NCBI RefSeq assembly: GCF_000243315.1
Contig: NZ_JH597768.1
Span: forward strand, 365,322-429,321
Source of the DNA: Metallosphaera yellowstonensis MK1
GTDB taxonomy: Archaea; Thermoproteota; Thermoprotei_A; Sulfolobales; Sulfolobaceae
Length of the DNA: 64,000 nt
Reading direction: 5' to 3'
The notes beneath the pieces were generated by a model. It saw only the letters and a program-made list of their open reading frames with translations. It did no database searches and was not told the origin of the DNA. Positions 18,604 through 29,644 of this stretch are shown here, in pieces; position 1 is the stretch's first letter, and the number at the start of each line of letters is the position of its first letter. The translations under genes and the position numbers were made by a program.

Positions 18604-21600
18604 TTAGGTAGCCTTTCTCACACCTATAACGTAATTTTCTCCCTCTATGTCCCAGGAGTTTACTAGATCTCCTCCTTCACCGATACTCAACTCCTTAGCT
18701 CTAGTCTCGCTCATTATGTACTCCTTATACTTCTCTATAACTCCCCTACGATCGTCTGGGGGGAGTATATTCACTATGACGTAATCGGTTACGTTAAGGT
18801 TCATGATTTTCCTCATATACTGAATCCTCCTTATTATATCCCTCATTATGCCTTCCTCTTCCTCCTCTGGAGTCACTTGCCTGAGCATTACCAGAATCCC
18901 AGAAGAGAATGCTGAGGATACGTATTCACCCTTGACTTCCTCAGACACGTTAACGTGATCTCCAGTGAGTATTATATCTTCGCCATCGATGGAGGTCATA
19001 TGTTTACCATGCTTGAGTACGTCCTTGGCTACTAAGTCTTTGTTTTCCTCTATGTATCTCAACACTTTGGGGGACAGCCTCTTGAAGTCCCTTCCTATGG
19101 CTCCCCTGTTAGGCTGAACCTTGAGTTCGCTGAATTTCTCAAACTCACTCATCCCGTAAAACTTTACCTCCTTGACGTTAAGGAGGGACTTGAGGAGTTC
19201 AGTCACTCTGGTTAGCCGCTCTCTAACCTCACCATTTCCAATGAAGAGGTGAGCGGTTAAGATGGGCCACCTCAACTTTATGTTAGCCTTAGCTCTGGCG
19301 TTGAGGCCAGCCTCTGCTATCTCCTTCGCTAAACTCACTAACTTTTCCAAATCTGGATCTATGAGGTCTGTCCTAAGCCTCGGTAAATCCTCCATGGAAA
19401 CAGACTGACGTTTGCCGTCGACTACAAAATTCTGATAAACTTTTTCTGCAAAATGCGGTATCACTGCTGAGGCCATTATCAACCAAGACTTTAGCACATG
19501 GTAAAGTACTGTATAGAGCACAGTCTTATCTAGACTACTTCCCTCTTGCCAAGCCCTCTTCCTTGCTAACCTTAGGTAAAACCTACTCACGTCATCGACA
19601 ATGAAGTTTACTAACTCGTTAGCAAGCTCGTGTACCTTAAAGTCCTTCATAGCCTCGATCACTCTTTGTTCCATGCTGTAAAATCTCGACAAAAGCCAAA
19701 GGTCTTCAACCCTGGCGTTCTCTATGGCCTTCTCCAGAGTTAGAGAGGACGGCCTGAATTCGTCCAAGTTCATGTAAAGTGATGTGAAGAGGAATACGTT
19801 CCATGCTATCTGAAGATCCCGGAGATTAAGTTCCAGGTTCCTCCAGGAGAACCTCATGTCCTCCCATGTTGTGTTCCGCAATAGCATGAGCCTTAAGGTA
19901 TCCCTTCCAAATTTCTCTATGACTACTGAAGGCTCAACGTAATTACCTAGACTCTTATGCATCTCTCTACCCTGTTCGTCTAGCATGAAGCCGTGCACTA
20001 ACACTGCTGAATACGGGCTCTTACCCTCAAGGATTACCCCGCTTCTCAGTAAACTGAAGAACCAGCCCCTAAGTTGGTCATGACCCTCCAAAACTAGATC
20101 CACAGGCCCCCACTCCTGCCATTTCTTCTGCCAATCCTCGCCTAGACTGGCGAAGAAGGCGACTCCGCTGTCGAACCACACGTCTGCAACGTCAGGTATC
20201 CTTCTTGCAGGGAGGCCACAAACGCTACACTTAACGGTTACAGAGTCAATCCAAGGCTTGTGAAGCTCCTTAGGTATCTCAGTGAGTGCGATCTCTTTCA
20301 GTTCCTTAACGCTTCCCACCACAGTTACGTGACCTCTATCACAAATCCATATGGGCAAGGGATTCCCCCAAAAGCGTTGCCTACTTATCACCCAGTCCCT
20401 TATCTCTCTGACCATATTACCTATCCTGGTCTTTCCCCACGAAGGAACCCAGTTCACCTTCTCTATCTCGTTTAGAAGGTCCGACTTCAGCACTGATACC
20501 TTGACGAACCACTGTTCTATAGCTCTAAGAATGAGAGGGGACTTACACCTCCAGCATATTGGATACCTGTGAACTATCTTGCTAGAAGCTAGAAGTGCAT
20601 TACGAGCCCTCAGATCTTCGATTATCTTCTCTGAAGCGTCCCTAACATAAAGTCCCTTGTATTTCCCAGCTTGCTCGGTGAACTCTCCTCTGTCATTAAC
20701 GAACATCACCAAAGGAAAGTTGAGACTCTTCCCGACCTCAAAATCAACATCCCCGTGACCTGGGGCTGAATGTACCAGCCCTGTTCCCTCCTGAAGAGTC
20801 ACGTTCTGACCAGCATCTACAACAACATGGTATCGGTCGAGATCCCTCTGAACTTCCACTAAATCTTTGAGCGGATGCTCATATTCGACTCCAAGGAGCT
20901 CATCTCCCTTAAATGTCCTCTTTATACTGTACTTCTGTATTCTTGCCTCTTTCATCACCTCCTCTACCCTGGCTCTCGCTATCACATATACTTCTCCGTT
21001 GGCCTCTACCTCAGCATACTCGTAGTCTTTGTTTATCATGACAAACACGTTAGACGGGAGCGTCCAAGGAGTAGTCGTCCATATTACCAGGTATTTTCTG
21101 TCCTCTCCCCTCAGCTTAAATTTCACGTAAATGGAAGGATCCTCGAGCTCCTTGTATTCTGAGACTTCATAGTCTGAGAGGGTAGTTTCACATCTGGGAC
21201 ACCAGTGAAGGACCTGCACTCCTTTCTCCAAGAGTCCCCTCTCATGAGCCCTCTTTATTACAGCCCAAGAGTTACTGATGTAGTTGGAGTCAAGTGTTAG
21301 GTAAGGATTCTCCCAATCCATAAAGATACCTACATTCCTGAAGTTCTGGGTCATAGAGGAGAGGTTAGTGAGGGCGAAATCCTTACAGGCATTCACGAAC
21401 TTCTCGACACCTATCTGGTAGATCTCCTGTTTCCTTGTTATCCCGAGCCTCTTTTCCACTGCTACCTCTATTGGGAGACCATGAGTATCATAACCCGGCT
21501 GATCGTTTACCTTATAGCCCTCAAGTCTCTTAAACCTCAATATGCAGTCCTTTATCACCTTATTCCATATGGTTCCTATATGAGGAACCGGAGCCGAAGG

Positions 21601-21765
21601 ATAAGGAGGACCGTCTATGAAGAGGAACTTCTTAGACATCTTGGAGTTGTTCTCCTTTAGTTTCGTGTAAATCTTGTTCTCGTCCCAAAACCTGATTACT
21701 TCCTTCTCCACTTCCCTTGGATCAAACTTGGATTCTAACGCTTTTACCACAGATGAGCTCTCCAC
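18604..21765 (-). CDS. ileS: Isoleucyl-tRNA synthetase
   Basis: This class I synthetase charges tRNA-Ile and has the editing (CP1) domain. The HIGH-type motif is HIGT near residue 61. The KMSKS site is the archaeal variant MHKSLGN near residue 610. Two zinc-type cysteine pairs (CPRC and CWRC) lie between them. Length is 1053 residues from a GTG. A TATA-like box (AATTTTATAG at 21772-21781) would place transcription near 21751, which fits a leaderless start at the second GTG (21750) better than the first. Confidence 0.96.
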   Translation of the reverse strand: MESSSVVKALESKFDPREVEKEVIRFWDENKIYTKLKENNSKMSKKFLFIDGPPYPSAPVPHIGTIWNKVIKDCILRFKRLEGYKVNDQPGYDTHGLPIEVAVEKRLGITRKQEIYQIGVEKFVNACKDFALTNLSSMTQNFRNVGIFMDWENPYLTLDSNYISNSWAVIKRAHERGLLEKGVQVLHWCPRCETTLSDYEVSEYKELEDPSIYVKFKLRGEDRKYLVIWTTTPWTLPSNVFVMINKDYEYAEVEANGEVYVIARARVEEVMKEARIQKYSIKRTFKGDELLGVEYEHPLKDLVEVQRDLDRYHVVVDAGQNVTLQEGTGLVHSAPGHGDVDFEVGKSLNFPLVMFVNDRGEFTEQAGKYKGLYVRDASEKIIEDLRARNALLASSKIVHRYPICWRCKSPLILRAIEQWFVKVSVLKSDLLNEIEKVNWVPSWGKTRIGNMVREIRDWVISRQRFWGNPLPIWICDRGHVTVVGSVKELKEIALTEIPKELHKPWIDSVTVKCSVCGLPARRIPDVADVWFDSGVAFFASLGEDWQKKWQEWGPVDLVLEGHDQLRGWFFSLLRSGVILEGKSPYSAVLVHGFMLDEQGREMHKSLGNYVEPSVVIEKFGRDTLRLMLLRNTTWEDMRFSWRNLELNLRDLQIAWNVFLFTSLYMNLDEFRPSSLTLEKAIENARVEDLWLLSRFYSMEQRVIEAMKDFKVHELANELVNFIVDDVSRFYLRLARKRAWQEGSSLDKTVLYTVLYHVLKSWLIMASAVIPHFAEKVYQNFVVDGKRQSVSMEDLPRLRTDLIDPDLEKLVSLAKEIAEAGLNARAKANIKLRWPILTAHLFIGNGEVRERLTRVTELLKSLLNVKEVKFYGMSEFEKFSELKVQPNRGAIGRDFKRLSPKVLRYIEENKDLVAKDVLKHGKHMTSIDGEDIILTGDHVNVSEEVKGEYVSSAFSSGILVMLRQVTPEEEEEGIMRDIIRRIQYMRKIMNLNVTDYVIVNILPPDDRRGVIEKYKEYIMSETRAKELSIGEGGDLVNSWDIEGENYVIGVRKAT

Positions 21766-21798
21766 GATGAGGCTATAAAATTGGGAAACTAAAAAACA

Positions 21799-22812
21799 CT
21801 ACGTTAGCTTAGAGTATATAGCGTCTATCATCTCCTTCAACCCCACGCTTCCCCCAACGTCTTTAGTTAGAGACTTCCCTTCCCTATATACGTTGTAAAT
21901 GGCCTCGGTCAGCGCATTTGAGGCCAACCTATATTTTTCCTGGTCACTGAGTTGGTACATCCTATCTAACATCATTGATACTGATAGTAGGAATGCGGTA
22001 GGATTAACTACTCCCTTTCCAGCTATATCGAATGCTGCTCCGTGAACTGGTTCGAAGAGGGACTTGTTATCCCCTATGTTAGCCGACGGTGCCAGGCCTA
22101 AACTTCCTGCTATTTGAGCTGCCTCGTCACTTAAGATATCACCATACATGTTAGTAGTCACGATTACGTCAAACATGTTGGGATCTTTCACTAAGTTCGC
22201 GGCAGCAGCGTCAACGTACATCTCGTTATATTGAACTTTACCCAAAAGCACAGATCTACAGGCCTTGGCGAAGAGACCGTCGGTGACCCTCATGACGTTG
22301 GACTTATGGACACACGTCACCTTTTTCTTTCTTCTCTGAGCCATCTCCAACGCGACCTCTGCTATCCTCCTGGAAGCCTTGTATGTTATCACCTTCATAC
22401 CTACTGCCACATCTTCTGTTAGCTGATACTCCATGCCCTTGTATAGATCCTCGGTGTTCTCCCTCACGATTAGAACGTCCACCTCTCCGTATTTGGTCTG
22501 CACTCCTGGCAAGGATTTTGCAGGCCTTATGTTGGCATACATTTCATACATTTGCCTCAACTTGACTACAACGTCCATGGCCGTCTCGCCAACCGGTCCC
22601 TTAAGTATCATGTCTGATTTCTCTATCGTCTTCAGGGTCTGCTTGGGCAAGGCCTCACCATACTTGGCTAAGGCTGAATCCCCAGCTTCTACCTCAATTA
22701 ATTCCAGATCTAAGTTATAATTTTCAATTAGTCTTCCTAGAATCTTTTTTGATTCAAAAAATATCTCTGGTCCCACACCATCCCCAGGTATGACTGCTAT
22801 CCTAAATGTCAT
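21799..22812 (-). CDS. leuB: 3-Isopropylmalate dehydrogenase
   Basis: LeuB performs the oxidative decarboxylation step of leucine synthesis. The 337-residue protein from the ATG at 22812 starts MTFRIAVIPGDGVGPEI. The substrate motif LIVRENTEDLYKG and the metal region NMYGDILSDEAAQIAGSLG are present, with close similarity to the characterised Sulfolobus enzyme. The upstream in-frame ATG at 22833 would overlap the preceding gene. An isocitrate or homoisocitrate role cannot be fully excluded. Confidence 0.88.
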   Translation of the reverse strand: MTFRIAVIPGDGVGPEIFFESKKILGRLIENYNLDLELIEVEAGDSALAKYGEALPKQTLKTIEKSDMILKGPVGETAMDVVVKLRQMYEMYANIRPAKSLPGVQTKYGEVDVLIVRENTEDLYKGMEYQLTEDVAVGMKVITYKASRRIAEVALEMAQRRKKKVTCVHKSNVMRVTDGLFAKACRSVLLGKVQYNEMYVDAAAANLVKDPNMFDVIVTTNMYGDILSDEAAQIAGSLGLAPSANIGDNKSLFEPVHGAAFDIAGKGVVNPTAFLLSVSMMLDRMYQLSDQEKYRLASNALTEAIYNVYREGKSLTKDVGGSVGLKEMIDAIYSKLT

Positions 22813-22829
22813 GTCGTGGTGTAAGCAGT

Positions 22830-23411
22830 TCAACCCAATTTATAACCTTTGGACCTCAATGTGTTCCTTATTGTTTCGACCTCCCCTCTTAGCTCGGGGT
22901 AGGTTCTCTCTATTACTCCTATCTCATACTCCATTATCTTGAGCAGTTCTTCTTCCCTTTGCCTCGGGAGAATCCCCTGGCCTATTCTCGTGAAGTGAAC
23001 AAGCATATCTATGAAGAGCGCTGCTCCTCTTGAGAATGCAGGGTGAGTACAGGGGCCTAGTTGATGGAGGAGGTCAAGGTCTACCTTGGCTGGTTCTCCC
23101 ATGGAGGAGAACCTGCACCTCGCAATCATGATACAGGGTACGTCCAGTATTGGTAACCCATACGTTATCTTGAAGTTAGTTGATCGCCCTACCAAAGTTT
23201 CATAAAAGAGATGAGGATCGTTTGTTACCATGACTGCACAGAAAGGAAACACACACAGGTTTGAGTAAGTTAAGGTGTTCCGGAAAGTCCTTACCGAGAT
23301 GACCTCGTCAACGTGTAGCCCCAATGGTGATAGGTTAGGCTCCAGGCCATTAGTCCCTACTATAACCTCATAGATGCCCTTGGCGGGGAATAGTTCTTTA
23401 ACGCTCTCCAT
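22830..23411 (-). CDS. DUF447 family protein, probable flavin-binding split-barrel fold
   Basis: This is a 193-residue conserved archaeal protein of unknown role; the family resembles FMN-binding split-barrel flavoproteins. Family-like stretches are YEVIVGTNGLEPNLSPLG and CRFSSMGEPAKVDL. It is divergent from the M28-like gene, with only 10 bp between the start codons, so the two promoters must lie inside the opposite genes. It probably heads the leuB-ileS run. Confidence 0.8.
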   Translation of the reverse strand: MESVKELFPAKGIYEVIVGTNGLEPNLSPLGLHVDEVISVRTFRNTLTYSNLCVFPFCAVMVTNDPHLFYETLVGRSTNFKITYGLPILDVPCIMIARCRFSSMGEPAKVDLDLLHQLGPCTHPAFSRGAALFIDMLVHFTRIGQGILPRQREEELLKIMEYEIGVIERTYPELRGEVETIRNTLRSKGYKLG

Positions 23412-23421
23412 AAACTCTTGA

Positions 23422-24777
23422 ATGTTGAAGTCGGGAAATAAAGCTCGGGGGACAATAACAGGGCTTCTAGCTGGTCATCCATATGAGAAGAGAGTAGTTG
23501 AGAGCATAAGGAGAGATCTAGAGGGTCGAGTAGACGAAGTGAAAGTAGTAGAGTTGCAGATCCTTTTTTGGCAATTAAAATATTCCAGCTTAAGGAATCC
23601 AAAGGGGGAGATAGGGCACGTAGTAATGCCGTATTCTCCTAGTGTGAGAATGACCGGCAAGGCTGTGAGAAATGTCATGGAATGTCGTGACGGAGACGTC
23701 CTGCTTGTTGAAGGAGGGGAGTCCTTGTACGAGATGACCGTCCTAGCATGGGAGAACGGTTGTGGTGCGGTGATAGTGAGAGATAACAAGAGGAGAATCT
23801 CGGTCTCCCCTCCTCTTCTTAACCTTCTACCGACACCCCCTCCAGTTCCTCTGATCTATGTGAACGGGGCGGATTTTCCGAACTTAGAACCGATAGAGAT
23901 AGACGTGGAGACGAAAAGCAGCGACTCCACGGGGTTAATTTTACGTGCAATAAAAAATGGAAATGAGGAAAAGATTATCATATGTTCAAATCACGACACG
24001 TGGCTTAGTGGAGACGACGTTAAGCTCGAGTCACACAAGGTCTTCGAGAAGCTAAAGTCAAATAAATTACAACTCGAGTATATCTCGTTTTCTGGAGTGG
24101 AAACTGGGACTCCAGGATTCGCATCCCTTTACTGGGGACATGGTGTCAGGGAATTTCTGGGGCAGCATCACGACTACAAATTCGCTATAGAAATTGGAAG
24201 GGGAGAATCCATAGTCATGTCACCAGGAATGGAGTTTCCTTCGATCCAAAACGTAACCAGAGGTCTCGATCCCTTCTCCATCACCTTTGAGGCCGTAAGA
24301 GAAGGTATACCCTCCATCTACTTCGGCATCCCCTCGGTAGATAACGTGGAACAGAGCTCTTCTTCTCTAGGTCATTTAATCAACGAATTATCTTTATTGA
24401 AGGGAAGTCTATGGAGAGTCAGTAGTTTTGTGAGGGATTACTTTGATATCTTGCTAACCTTACCAGTGGAAGTTAAGAGTTACCTCACGAATTTGGAAGG
24501 ACTTACAGATAACAAGGCAGTACAGATCCTTTTGAAGAGACTGGGGAGGATAGTGGGCTTGCCTGGAGATTCCGTCGAGTACTACCCTTTTCATAAGCTT
24601 CAGGCAATTAGAAAAGCTAAAAGTAAGGCTAAGGTCTACGCTGAAGGTAAACCTTCTCTAACCGTATTTGGCATTGCAAACAACGAGTATAAGGGAACAT
24701 ATCTCTCCACTTTGGAAAGAGAAATAACCAAGGAGTATATTTATGAGATGTATAACGACCTAAAGGAACTCTTCTAG
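23422..24777 (+). CDS. M28-type aminopeptidase-like protein
   Basis: This 451-residue protein resembles M28 metallopeptidases with an inserted PA-like domain (about residues 80-150, EGGESLYEMTVLAWENGCGAV). The metal-site region reads CSNHDTWLSGDDVKL (about residue 190). The next motif, FSGVETGTPGFASLYW, has a single glutamate where active M28 enzymes have EE, and FAIEIGRGES follows. No signal peptide is visible. It may be active on an altered substrate or be catalytically weak. It overlaps the convergent HAD gene by 18 nt. Confidence 0.7.
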   Translation: MLKSGNKARGTITGLLAGHPYEKRVVESIRRDLEGRVDEVKVVELQILFWQLKYSSLRNPKGEIGHVVMPYSPSVRMTGKAVRNVMECRDGDVLLVEGGESLYEMTVLAWENGCGAVIVRDNKRRISVSPPLLNLLPTPPPVPLIYVNGADFPNLEPIEIDVETKSSDSTGLILRAIKNGNEEKIIICSNHDTWLSGDDVKLESHKVFEKLKSNKLQLEYISFSGVETGTPGFASLYWGHGVREFLGQHHDYKFAIEIGRGESIVMSPGMEFPSIQNVTRGLDPFSITFEAVREGIPSIYFGIPSVDNVEQSSSSLGHLINELSLLKGSLWRVSSFVRDYFDILLTLPVEVKSYLTNLEGLTDNKAVQILLKRLGRIVGLPGDSVEYYPFHKLQAIRKAKSKAKVYAEGKPSLTVFGIANNEYKGTYLSTLEREITKEYIYEMYNDLKELF

Positions 24778-25494
24778 CTCCTTTAGACTATTGACAACGA
24801 AGTCAGCATAGAGCTCTGGAAACTTTACAGCCCCCTTTCTATCTACTAGAATTGACTTAAGGCCTGCCCTTTTGGCTGCAAGGCAATCCTTGACAGGATC
24901 ATCCCCAACCATCACGCAGGACTCCTTAGGTACCTTAAGCTCCTCGCACGCAAAGATGAAGGGTTGAAGACTAGGTTTAGGCTTGACATTATTCTCGCCT
25001 CCTATAATTATCAGGTTGAACTTGTCTAAGTAAGGGAATTTAGAAATCCTTGACCTCTTATCACCACCTTCGCCATCACTGTTAGTGACGAGACCTAGCT
25101 TGTAACCCTTTTTCTTTAGGTATTCAACGATATCTAACGCGTCCTCAAAGGGGGTATTCTGACCCGCGATAGACCAATAGAGGCTAGTCCATTCATACAA
25201 TTGTTCCTTGTCCACACTCTGCACTCCTAGTTCCTTCATCAACTCGCTCCACCACACGTTTCTGTCATACACCCCTTCAGAGTCCAGCTTAGATGATATA
25301 ACTAGGAGTTTTTCCTTTAAGTAAGCCAAAGGGAGGGAGCTCACTCCTGTGTCCTGAAGGAAATTCTGAATATCTTGAGCTACAGACTCCAAGGCCTTCC
25401 TAGAGTTAGCTTCAAAATCTACTAAAGTGTTGTCAAAATCGAACAGTACTGCCTGAGTACCTTGAAATATATTGAATTCTTCCATAAAATTCAC
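24760..25494 (-). CDS. HAD-superfamily hydrolase (phosphatase-like)
   Basis: This is a 244-residue protein. Motif I is FDFDNTLVD (near residue 19), motif II is LVTNSD, and motifs III/IV are KPKPSLQPF and [19 protein letters not shown] helical cap lies between I and II. The GTG start overlaps the EF-2 stop; an ATG three codons later is equally possible. The substrate is unknown. Confidence 0.88.
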   Translation of the reverse strand: MNFMEEFNIFQGTQAVLFDFDNTLVDFEANSRKALESVAQDIQNFLQDTGVSSLPLAYLKEKLLVISSKLDSEGVYDRNVWWSELMKELGVQSVDKEQLYEWTSLYWSIAGQNTPFEDALDIVEYLKKKGYKLGLVTNSDGEGGDKRSRISKFPYLDKFNLIIIGGENNVKPKPSLQPFIFACEELKVPKESCVMVGDDPVKDCLAAKRAGLKSILVDRKGAVKFPELYADFVVNSLKELEEFL

Positions 25495-27701
25495 GTTAAA
25501 AAGTCTTCTACCTTAGGTAGTTCCTTGGGTAGTCCCTTCCTCTCCCTTATCTTGAGAACGACATCGTTTAATAGGCTATCAGGTACTGGAGCCCATCTGC
25601 TGAACTCCGTTCCCCAGAACGCTCTTCCACCAGTAGTACTCCTAAGGTCACTGGCCAGCTCATAGGATTCAGAAACAGGTATCTCTGCTAATACCCTTGC
25701 TACGCTCCCACTCTGGACCATATTGAGCACTTTACCTCTCTTCCTGCTTAACACCGCTGTAACGTTACCAACGAACTCCATTGGTACTCTGATGTCTAGT
25801 TTCTGCAAAGGTTCAAGGAGAGTTGGCCTAGACATGAGGAAGGCTGCGAATATTGCGTTCCTCACTGCTGGATAAATCTGGGCGGGACCCCTGTGTGCTG
25901 GGTCCTCGTGTATAGCGGCGTCGTGCAGTACAACCTTTATTCCCCTTATAGGTTCGTGTGCTAGGGGGCCCTCTCTCATGGCAAGCCTGTAACCTTGGAG
26001 CAGTGTATCCATTATCTCCCTAAGGTGCTGAACACCGCTGGTAGCGTCAACGAAAACGTTCACGTTCTCATCGATCGCTATAATCTTCTTGGCCTCATCG
26101 TAATCCCAGTCTGCTTGATCTCTAAGGATCTTGGCCATCTCTTTCGAATCCATATCCTCCTTTATGGTCCCAGTGGAGATCAGCTCTATGGTCTTCTCAT
26201 TAAGAGGTTCTACACTTATGTAGAACTTGTTATGCTTATTGGGCGACTTCCCCTCAAACACTTGACTCTTATTTCTTACGCTCTCCCTATAGACCACGAT
26301 GGGGGGAGTGGTTACGACGTCTACACCGTAATTATCCTTGAGTAACTGAAGTGACACCTCAAGGTGCAGGAACCCCATACCAGATAGCAGATACTCTCCA
26401 GTTTCTTCGTTTATCTTTACCACTAAGTTCGGATCCTCGATGCTGAGCTTCCTCAGCGCGTCTATCATCTTAGTTAGATCCTTTGGATTCTTGGGCTCAA
26501 CAGCTATTGTCACTACCGGTTCGGACACGTAGTGAAGCTTCTCGAAGCTACCCTGTAAATCTTTGAACCTGACGTCTATTAGGGTCTCACCAGACCTGGC
26601 TCTCTCTAAACCCAAGACTGCTGCTATGTTACCAGCTGGAATTTCGTCAGCCAATTCCCTGAACTGACCCATGTAAATACTTACCTGGAGAACCTTTTGA
26701 GGGGCCTTCGCATTCACCAGCCAAACTTCAGTCCCAGGCCTTATGGTCCCAGAGAATACCCTTCCTGTGGCTACTAGTCCAGCGTGCGGATCAACCTTCA
26801 TATCGGTTATCATCATTACGACAGGACCATTAGGATCAGCGTTTAACATGGATTTCGCCAGTTCGTTATCTAAGTCGCCCTTCCATATTTTAGGTATCCT
26901 GTACTTTTGCGCCTCTATGGGATTAGGAACGAATTTAATTACTGCATCCAGGAGAGCCTCATTTATAGGAACTTGAGCTGCCAGTTCATTAACCTTCGAC
27001 TTGTCTGTTGTCGAATAAGCGTCAATGACATGCTTCATGTTTATTCCTTTCTTTTGAGCCATTGGAATACTGAAACCCCACCTGTCCTTAGCTGAGCCAA
27101 AGACAACGTTACCGAGAGACGGGTTTATGGACCACTTCTCCTTGAGTTCAGGTTCTGCGTAAATATTGATTAGATTATTGACCTCCTTGATAATGTCTAG
27201 AAGTTTCTGCATCATCTCCTGGGGTCCTAACTTGAGCTCTTTGACTAACCTATCAACCTTATTTATGAAGAGTATAGGCCTTACTCTTTCCTCAAGGCTC
27301 TGTCTCAGCACGGTCTCCGTCTGCGTCATTACTCCCTCTACAGAGTCTACTACTACGATCGAGCCGTCTAGCACCCTCAGGCTCCTCGTTACCCTTCCGC
27401 TGAAATCCACATGTCCTGGTGTATCGATTAGGTTAATGACGTAACCTTTCCCGTCTACCTCGTGATAAAGGCTCACGTTAGCTGCCTTAACTGTGATACC
27501 CCTCTGTTGCTCCACCGAGAGATAGTCCAAGGCTAAGGCTTCACCAGCAACCTTGGGCGATATAATTCCTGACGCGGCCAGCAATTGGTCGCTTGTAGTC
27601 GTCTTCCCGTGATCTACGTGCGCTATTATCCCTATGTTTCTCACTCTGGTTCTATCCTTCATGAGACTGAGAACTTGTTCTGATGTCTTGTACTTGGGCA
27701 A
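25491..27701 (-). CDS. fusA: Translation elongation factor 2
   Basis: This is a 736-residue GTPase that drives ribosomal translocation. It has the P-loop [14 protein letters not shown] and NKVD in the G domain. The diphthamide loop [15 protein letters not shown] near residue 600 is archaeal/eukaryotic type. The start is TTG ([10 protein letters not shown]) with GGTGG upstream. A TATA-like TTTAATACC at 27744-27753 suggests a leader of about 20-25 nt, unlike the leaderless genes nearby. Confidence 0.97.
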   Translation of the reverse strand: MPKYKTSEQVLSLMKDRTRVRNIGIIAHVDHGKTTTSDQLLAASGIISPKVAGEALALDYLSVEQQRGITVKAANVSLYHEVDGKGYVINLIDTPGHVDFSGRVTRSLRVLDGSIVVVDSVEGVMTQTETVLRQSLEERVRPILFINKVDRLVKELKLGPQEMMQKLLDIIKEVNNLINIYAEPELKEKWSINPSLGNVVFGSAKDRWGFSIPMAQKKGINMKHVIDAYSTTDKSKVNELAAQVPINEALLDAVIKFVPNPIEAQKYRIPKIWKGDLDNELAKSMLNADPNGPVVMMITDMKVDPHAGLVATGRVFSGTIRPGTEVWLVNAKAPQKVLQVSIYMGQFRELADEIPAGNIAAVLGLERARSGETLIDVRFKDLQGSFEKLHYVSEPVVTIAVEPKNPKDLTKMIDALRKLSIEDPNLVVKINEETGEYLLSGMGFLHLEVSLQLLKDNYGVDVVTTPPIVVYRESVRNKSQVFEGKSPNKHNKFYISVEPLNEKTIELISTGTIKEDMDSKEMAKILRDQADWDYDEAKKIIAIDENVNVFVDATSGVQHLREIMDTLLQGYRLAMREGPLAHEPIRGIKVVLHDAAIHEDPAHRGPAQIYPAVRNAIFAAFLMSRPTLLEPLQKLDIRVPMEFVGNVTAVLSRKRGKVLNMVQSGSVARVLAEIPVSESYELASDLRSTTGGRAFWGTEFSRWAPVPDSLLNDVVLKIRERKGLPKELPKVEDFLT

Positions 27702-27924
27702 GCCTTACCACCGATCGTAAACCACTTAGTAGTTCGACCTAGGGGTATTAAAGTGTGATTCTGAGATCCGAAAGATTTTCACCCCCTCACAGCTAACCAT
27801 CCCTAAGGTAGAAATAGATTAGCAGTTGTTAGATTTCCCTTGAAAAAAGAGCGGTAGTTAAGAGGAAGTCATATAACCACTGATAGATGTAGGCCAACCC
27901 TTAAAGGGGAACCCTCTGACTGTC

Positions 27925-28051
27925 ACAGCAGTTATGGGATTTTCCCTTACAGCGGTTATTAGATTCCCCCTTGACTGCGAGATGGCTTTCGAGGGAAAGT
28001 GCAATAATTGCTCTCCCTTAGATATCGCCCTGTAAGTAAGGCGAAGTCTAA
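27925..28051 (+). repeat. Miniature inverted-repeat element, decayed nested copy
   Basis: The stretch opens ACAGCAGTTATGGGATTT and closes AAGTCTAATAACTTCTGCG, the two ends of a family also found at 44279-44415 and 61832-61897. A second start (ACAGCGGTTATTAGATT at about 27950) and a partial end inside it suggest insertion of one copy into another. A further fragment (AGCAGTTGTTAGATTTCCC) lies at about 27822-27840. No protein is encoded. The rest of 27702-28307 contains the EF-2 promoter and no gene I can support. Confidence 0.7.
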
Positions 28052-28307
28052 TAACTTCTGCGTATGCCCTGAAAAGGAACCGTAAGATGTGTATTAGTGA
28101 AGTGTCGGAAAATTATTTTCAAAAGTATGAGGGCCTACTCGTCCTTCACTTCAAGGCGTGGATCTTCAGCCTCCCAAATATCCCCATTTAAGATAGATGA
28201 GTTGAGGGCTGGCTCTCCACTTCCTTTATCGGGTCGATGAGAGTCCCTCGTTTGTGATTGGTCTATCCTTAAATGTCATATTATTAACACGCTCCATACG
28301 TAAAATA

Positions 28308-29006
28308 TTAACTTTCTTCACCCTCGAAGTAATCTAGGAGTGAGGCAAAAGACTTGTCAGATTTTTTGGCAAAAGGAGAATTGAACAATTTAAAGAGCAA
28401 TTCGGCTTTTTTCCTACTACCAATAACTTTCTCTAGGTCAGTAACCGAGGCATTGCAGATCCTCCTTATGCTATTGAACTCCGATAAGAGTTTCACAGCA
28501 GTTTTTTCTCCGATCTTGGGGAAGGACTCAACCACATAGAGTTGCATATCTGCCAGGGACTCAAACTTAGGCTTATCGTGAAGGGTGATGGGACTTTCCT
28601 TCCGGGCATCTTGAAATTTCCTAGCTAAAGAGGATAGAATCTCTGCAGATTCTCTCTTATCCGTGGAGTATAGGATCTTGAGGTCGAAATCAACTGCTGC
28701 TGAAACTAGGGAGGAGTTTACCGATTTCCACTTAGCCGTGAGCTGTCTTATCCATTGCAGATCTCCCTCGATAAGTAAGATAGCTTCCCGATAAGAGGAA
28801 GTTAGCCTTTCGAGCTGATCGAAAAATCTCTTGTCAAAAATCGAGTTCACCAAGTCTATCACGTTTTTCCTCTCCACTACAACGTCGTTAGATATCACGT
28901 AATCCCCGACAGTGAGTTGTTCGTAGATCACGACGACTCCAAGTTCCTTAAGGATCTCAGGTACTCCAGATTGCTTCTCCCTAACATCTGCGTAAATTCT
29001 GAGCAT
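28308..29006 (-). CDS. xpf: Crenarchaeal XPF structure-specific endonuclease
   Basis: This enzyme cuts 3'-flap and branched DNA in repair, together with PCNA. The short crenarchaeal form lacks a helicase domain. The nuclease motif is DVREKQSG (residues 7-14) plus VERK (44-47). Tandem helix-hairpin-helix segments cover about residues 150-210. The C-terminus SFASLLDYF fits a PCNA-binding peptide. I use the ATG at 29006 (232 residues); two TTG codons precede it. Confidence 0.93.
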   Translation of the reverse strand: MLRIYADVREKQSGVPEILKELGVVVIYEQLTVGDYVISNDVVVERKNVIDLVNSIFDKRFFDQLERLTSSYREAILLIEGDLQWIRQLTAKWKSVNSSLVSAAVDFDLKILYSTDKRESAEILSSLARKFQDARKESPITLHDKPKFESLADMQLYVVESFPKIGEKTAVKLLSEFNSIRRICNASVTDLEKVIGSRKKAELLFKLFNSPFAKKSDKSFASLLDYFEGEES

Positions 29007-29034
29007 CAACAACTAGAAACTAGGTCAAAAAACT

Positions 29035-29421
29035 TTAAGCTTTGGGTGGAGTCGAAGAGGCTCCTCCTTGAGGATAATACTTCTGCACCAGCTCGTTGAC
29101 CTTCTTTTGTAAATCCTCAAACTGTTTCCTCAGAAGGCCCTCTTGTTTCTGATAGGTTCTACTCTTCAGCTCGAGTAACTCCTTTCTCTCGTTTAATTCA
29201 TTTTGAACGTTGGTCCTGTCCTGTTTCACTAAGAGATTTCCCACTATCTTGTAAATCGGGGAGTCCTGTGGAAGATTGGACAATTCCTTGAGAACTTCGT
29301 TAACCTCTCTCAGCTCTCCTTCTATTACACTCTTTTCGTAAGCTAGTCTTTCTAGTTGAGATTGAAGCTGTTGTAACTTAAGAAGCTGAGTCTGTAACTC
29401 GGGAGGAATCCTTTCAGCCAT
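29035..29421 (-). CDS. pfdB: Prefoldin beta subunit
   Basis: This is a 128-residue coiled-coil chaperone subunit. Two long helices (about residues 5-45 and 80-118) flank a short beta hairpin ([14 protein letters not shown]). It captures unfolded proteins for the thermosome. It overlaps pcc1 by 8 nt. Confidence 0.94.
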   Translation of the reverse strand: MAERIPPELQTQLLKLQQLQSQLERLAYEKSVIEGELREVNEVLKELSNLPQDSPIYKIVGNLLVKQDRTNVQNELNERKELLELKSRTYQKQEGLLRKQFEDLQKKVNELVQKYYPQGGASSTPPKA

Positions 29422-29644
29422 TATGTTCTACCTCTTCTAACGTTCTCAACACACTGTATATCCAGAATATATAAGAGTTCATTATAGCTCTACATCGAGT
29501 TACGGTTTCGCACTTTATATCTATGGTTGGGCCCTCCGAAATTCTGACGAACTCCTTGTCAATGTCCTCTATTATTAGGGCTTTTGAGAGAGTACGAGTG
29601 ACCTCCTCAGGTATACGATCCATGCTTATAATTATCCTTATCAT
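29414..29644 (-). CDS. pcc1: KEOPS subunit Pcc1
   Basis: This 76-residue protein is a dimerisation platform of KEOPS, the complex that makes t6A37 in tRNAs. The KH-like pattern ([22 protein letters not shown]) matches archaeal Pcc1. It overlaps prefoldin beta and the Brix gene, as in other archaeal exosome superoperons. Confidence 0.85.
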   Translation of the reverse strand: MIRIIISMDRIPEEVTRTLSKALIIEDIDKEFVRISEGPTIDIKCETVTRCRAIMNSYIFWIYSVLRTLEEVEHNG

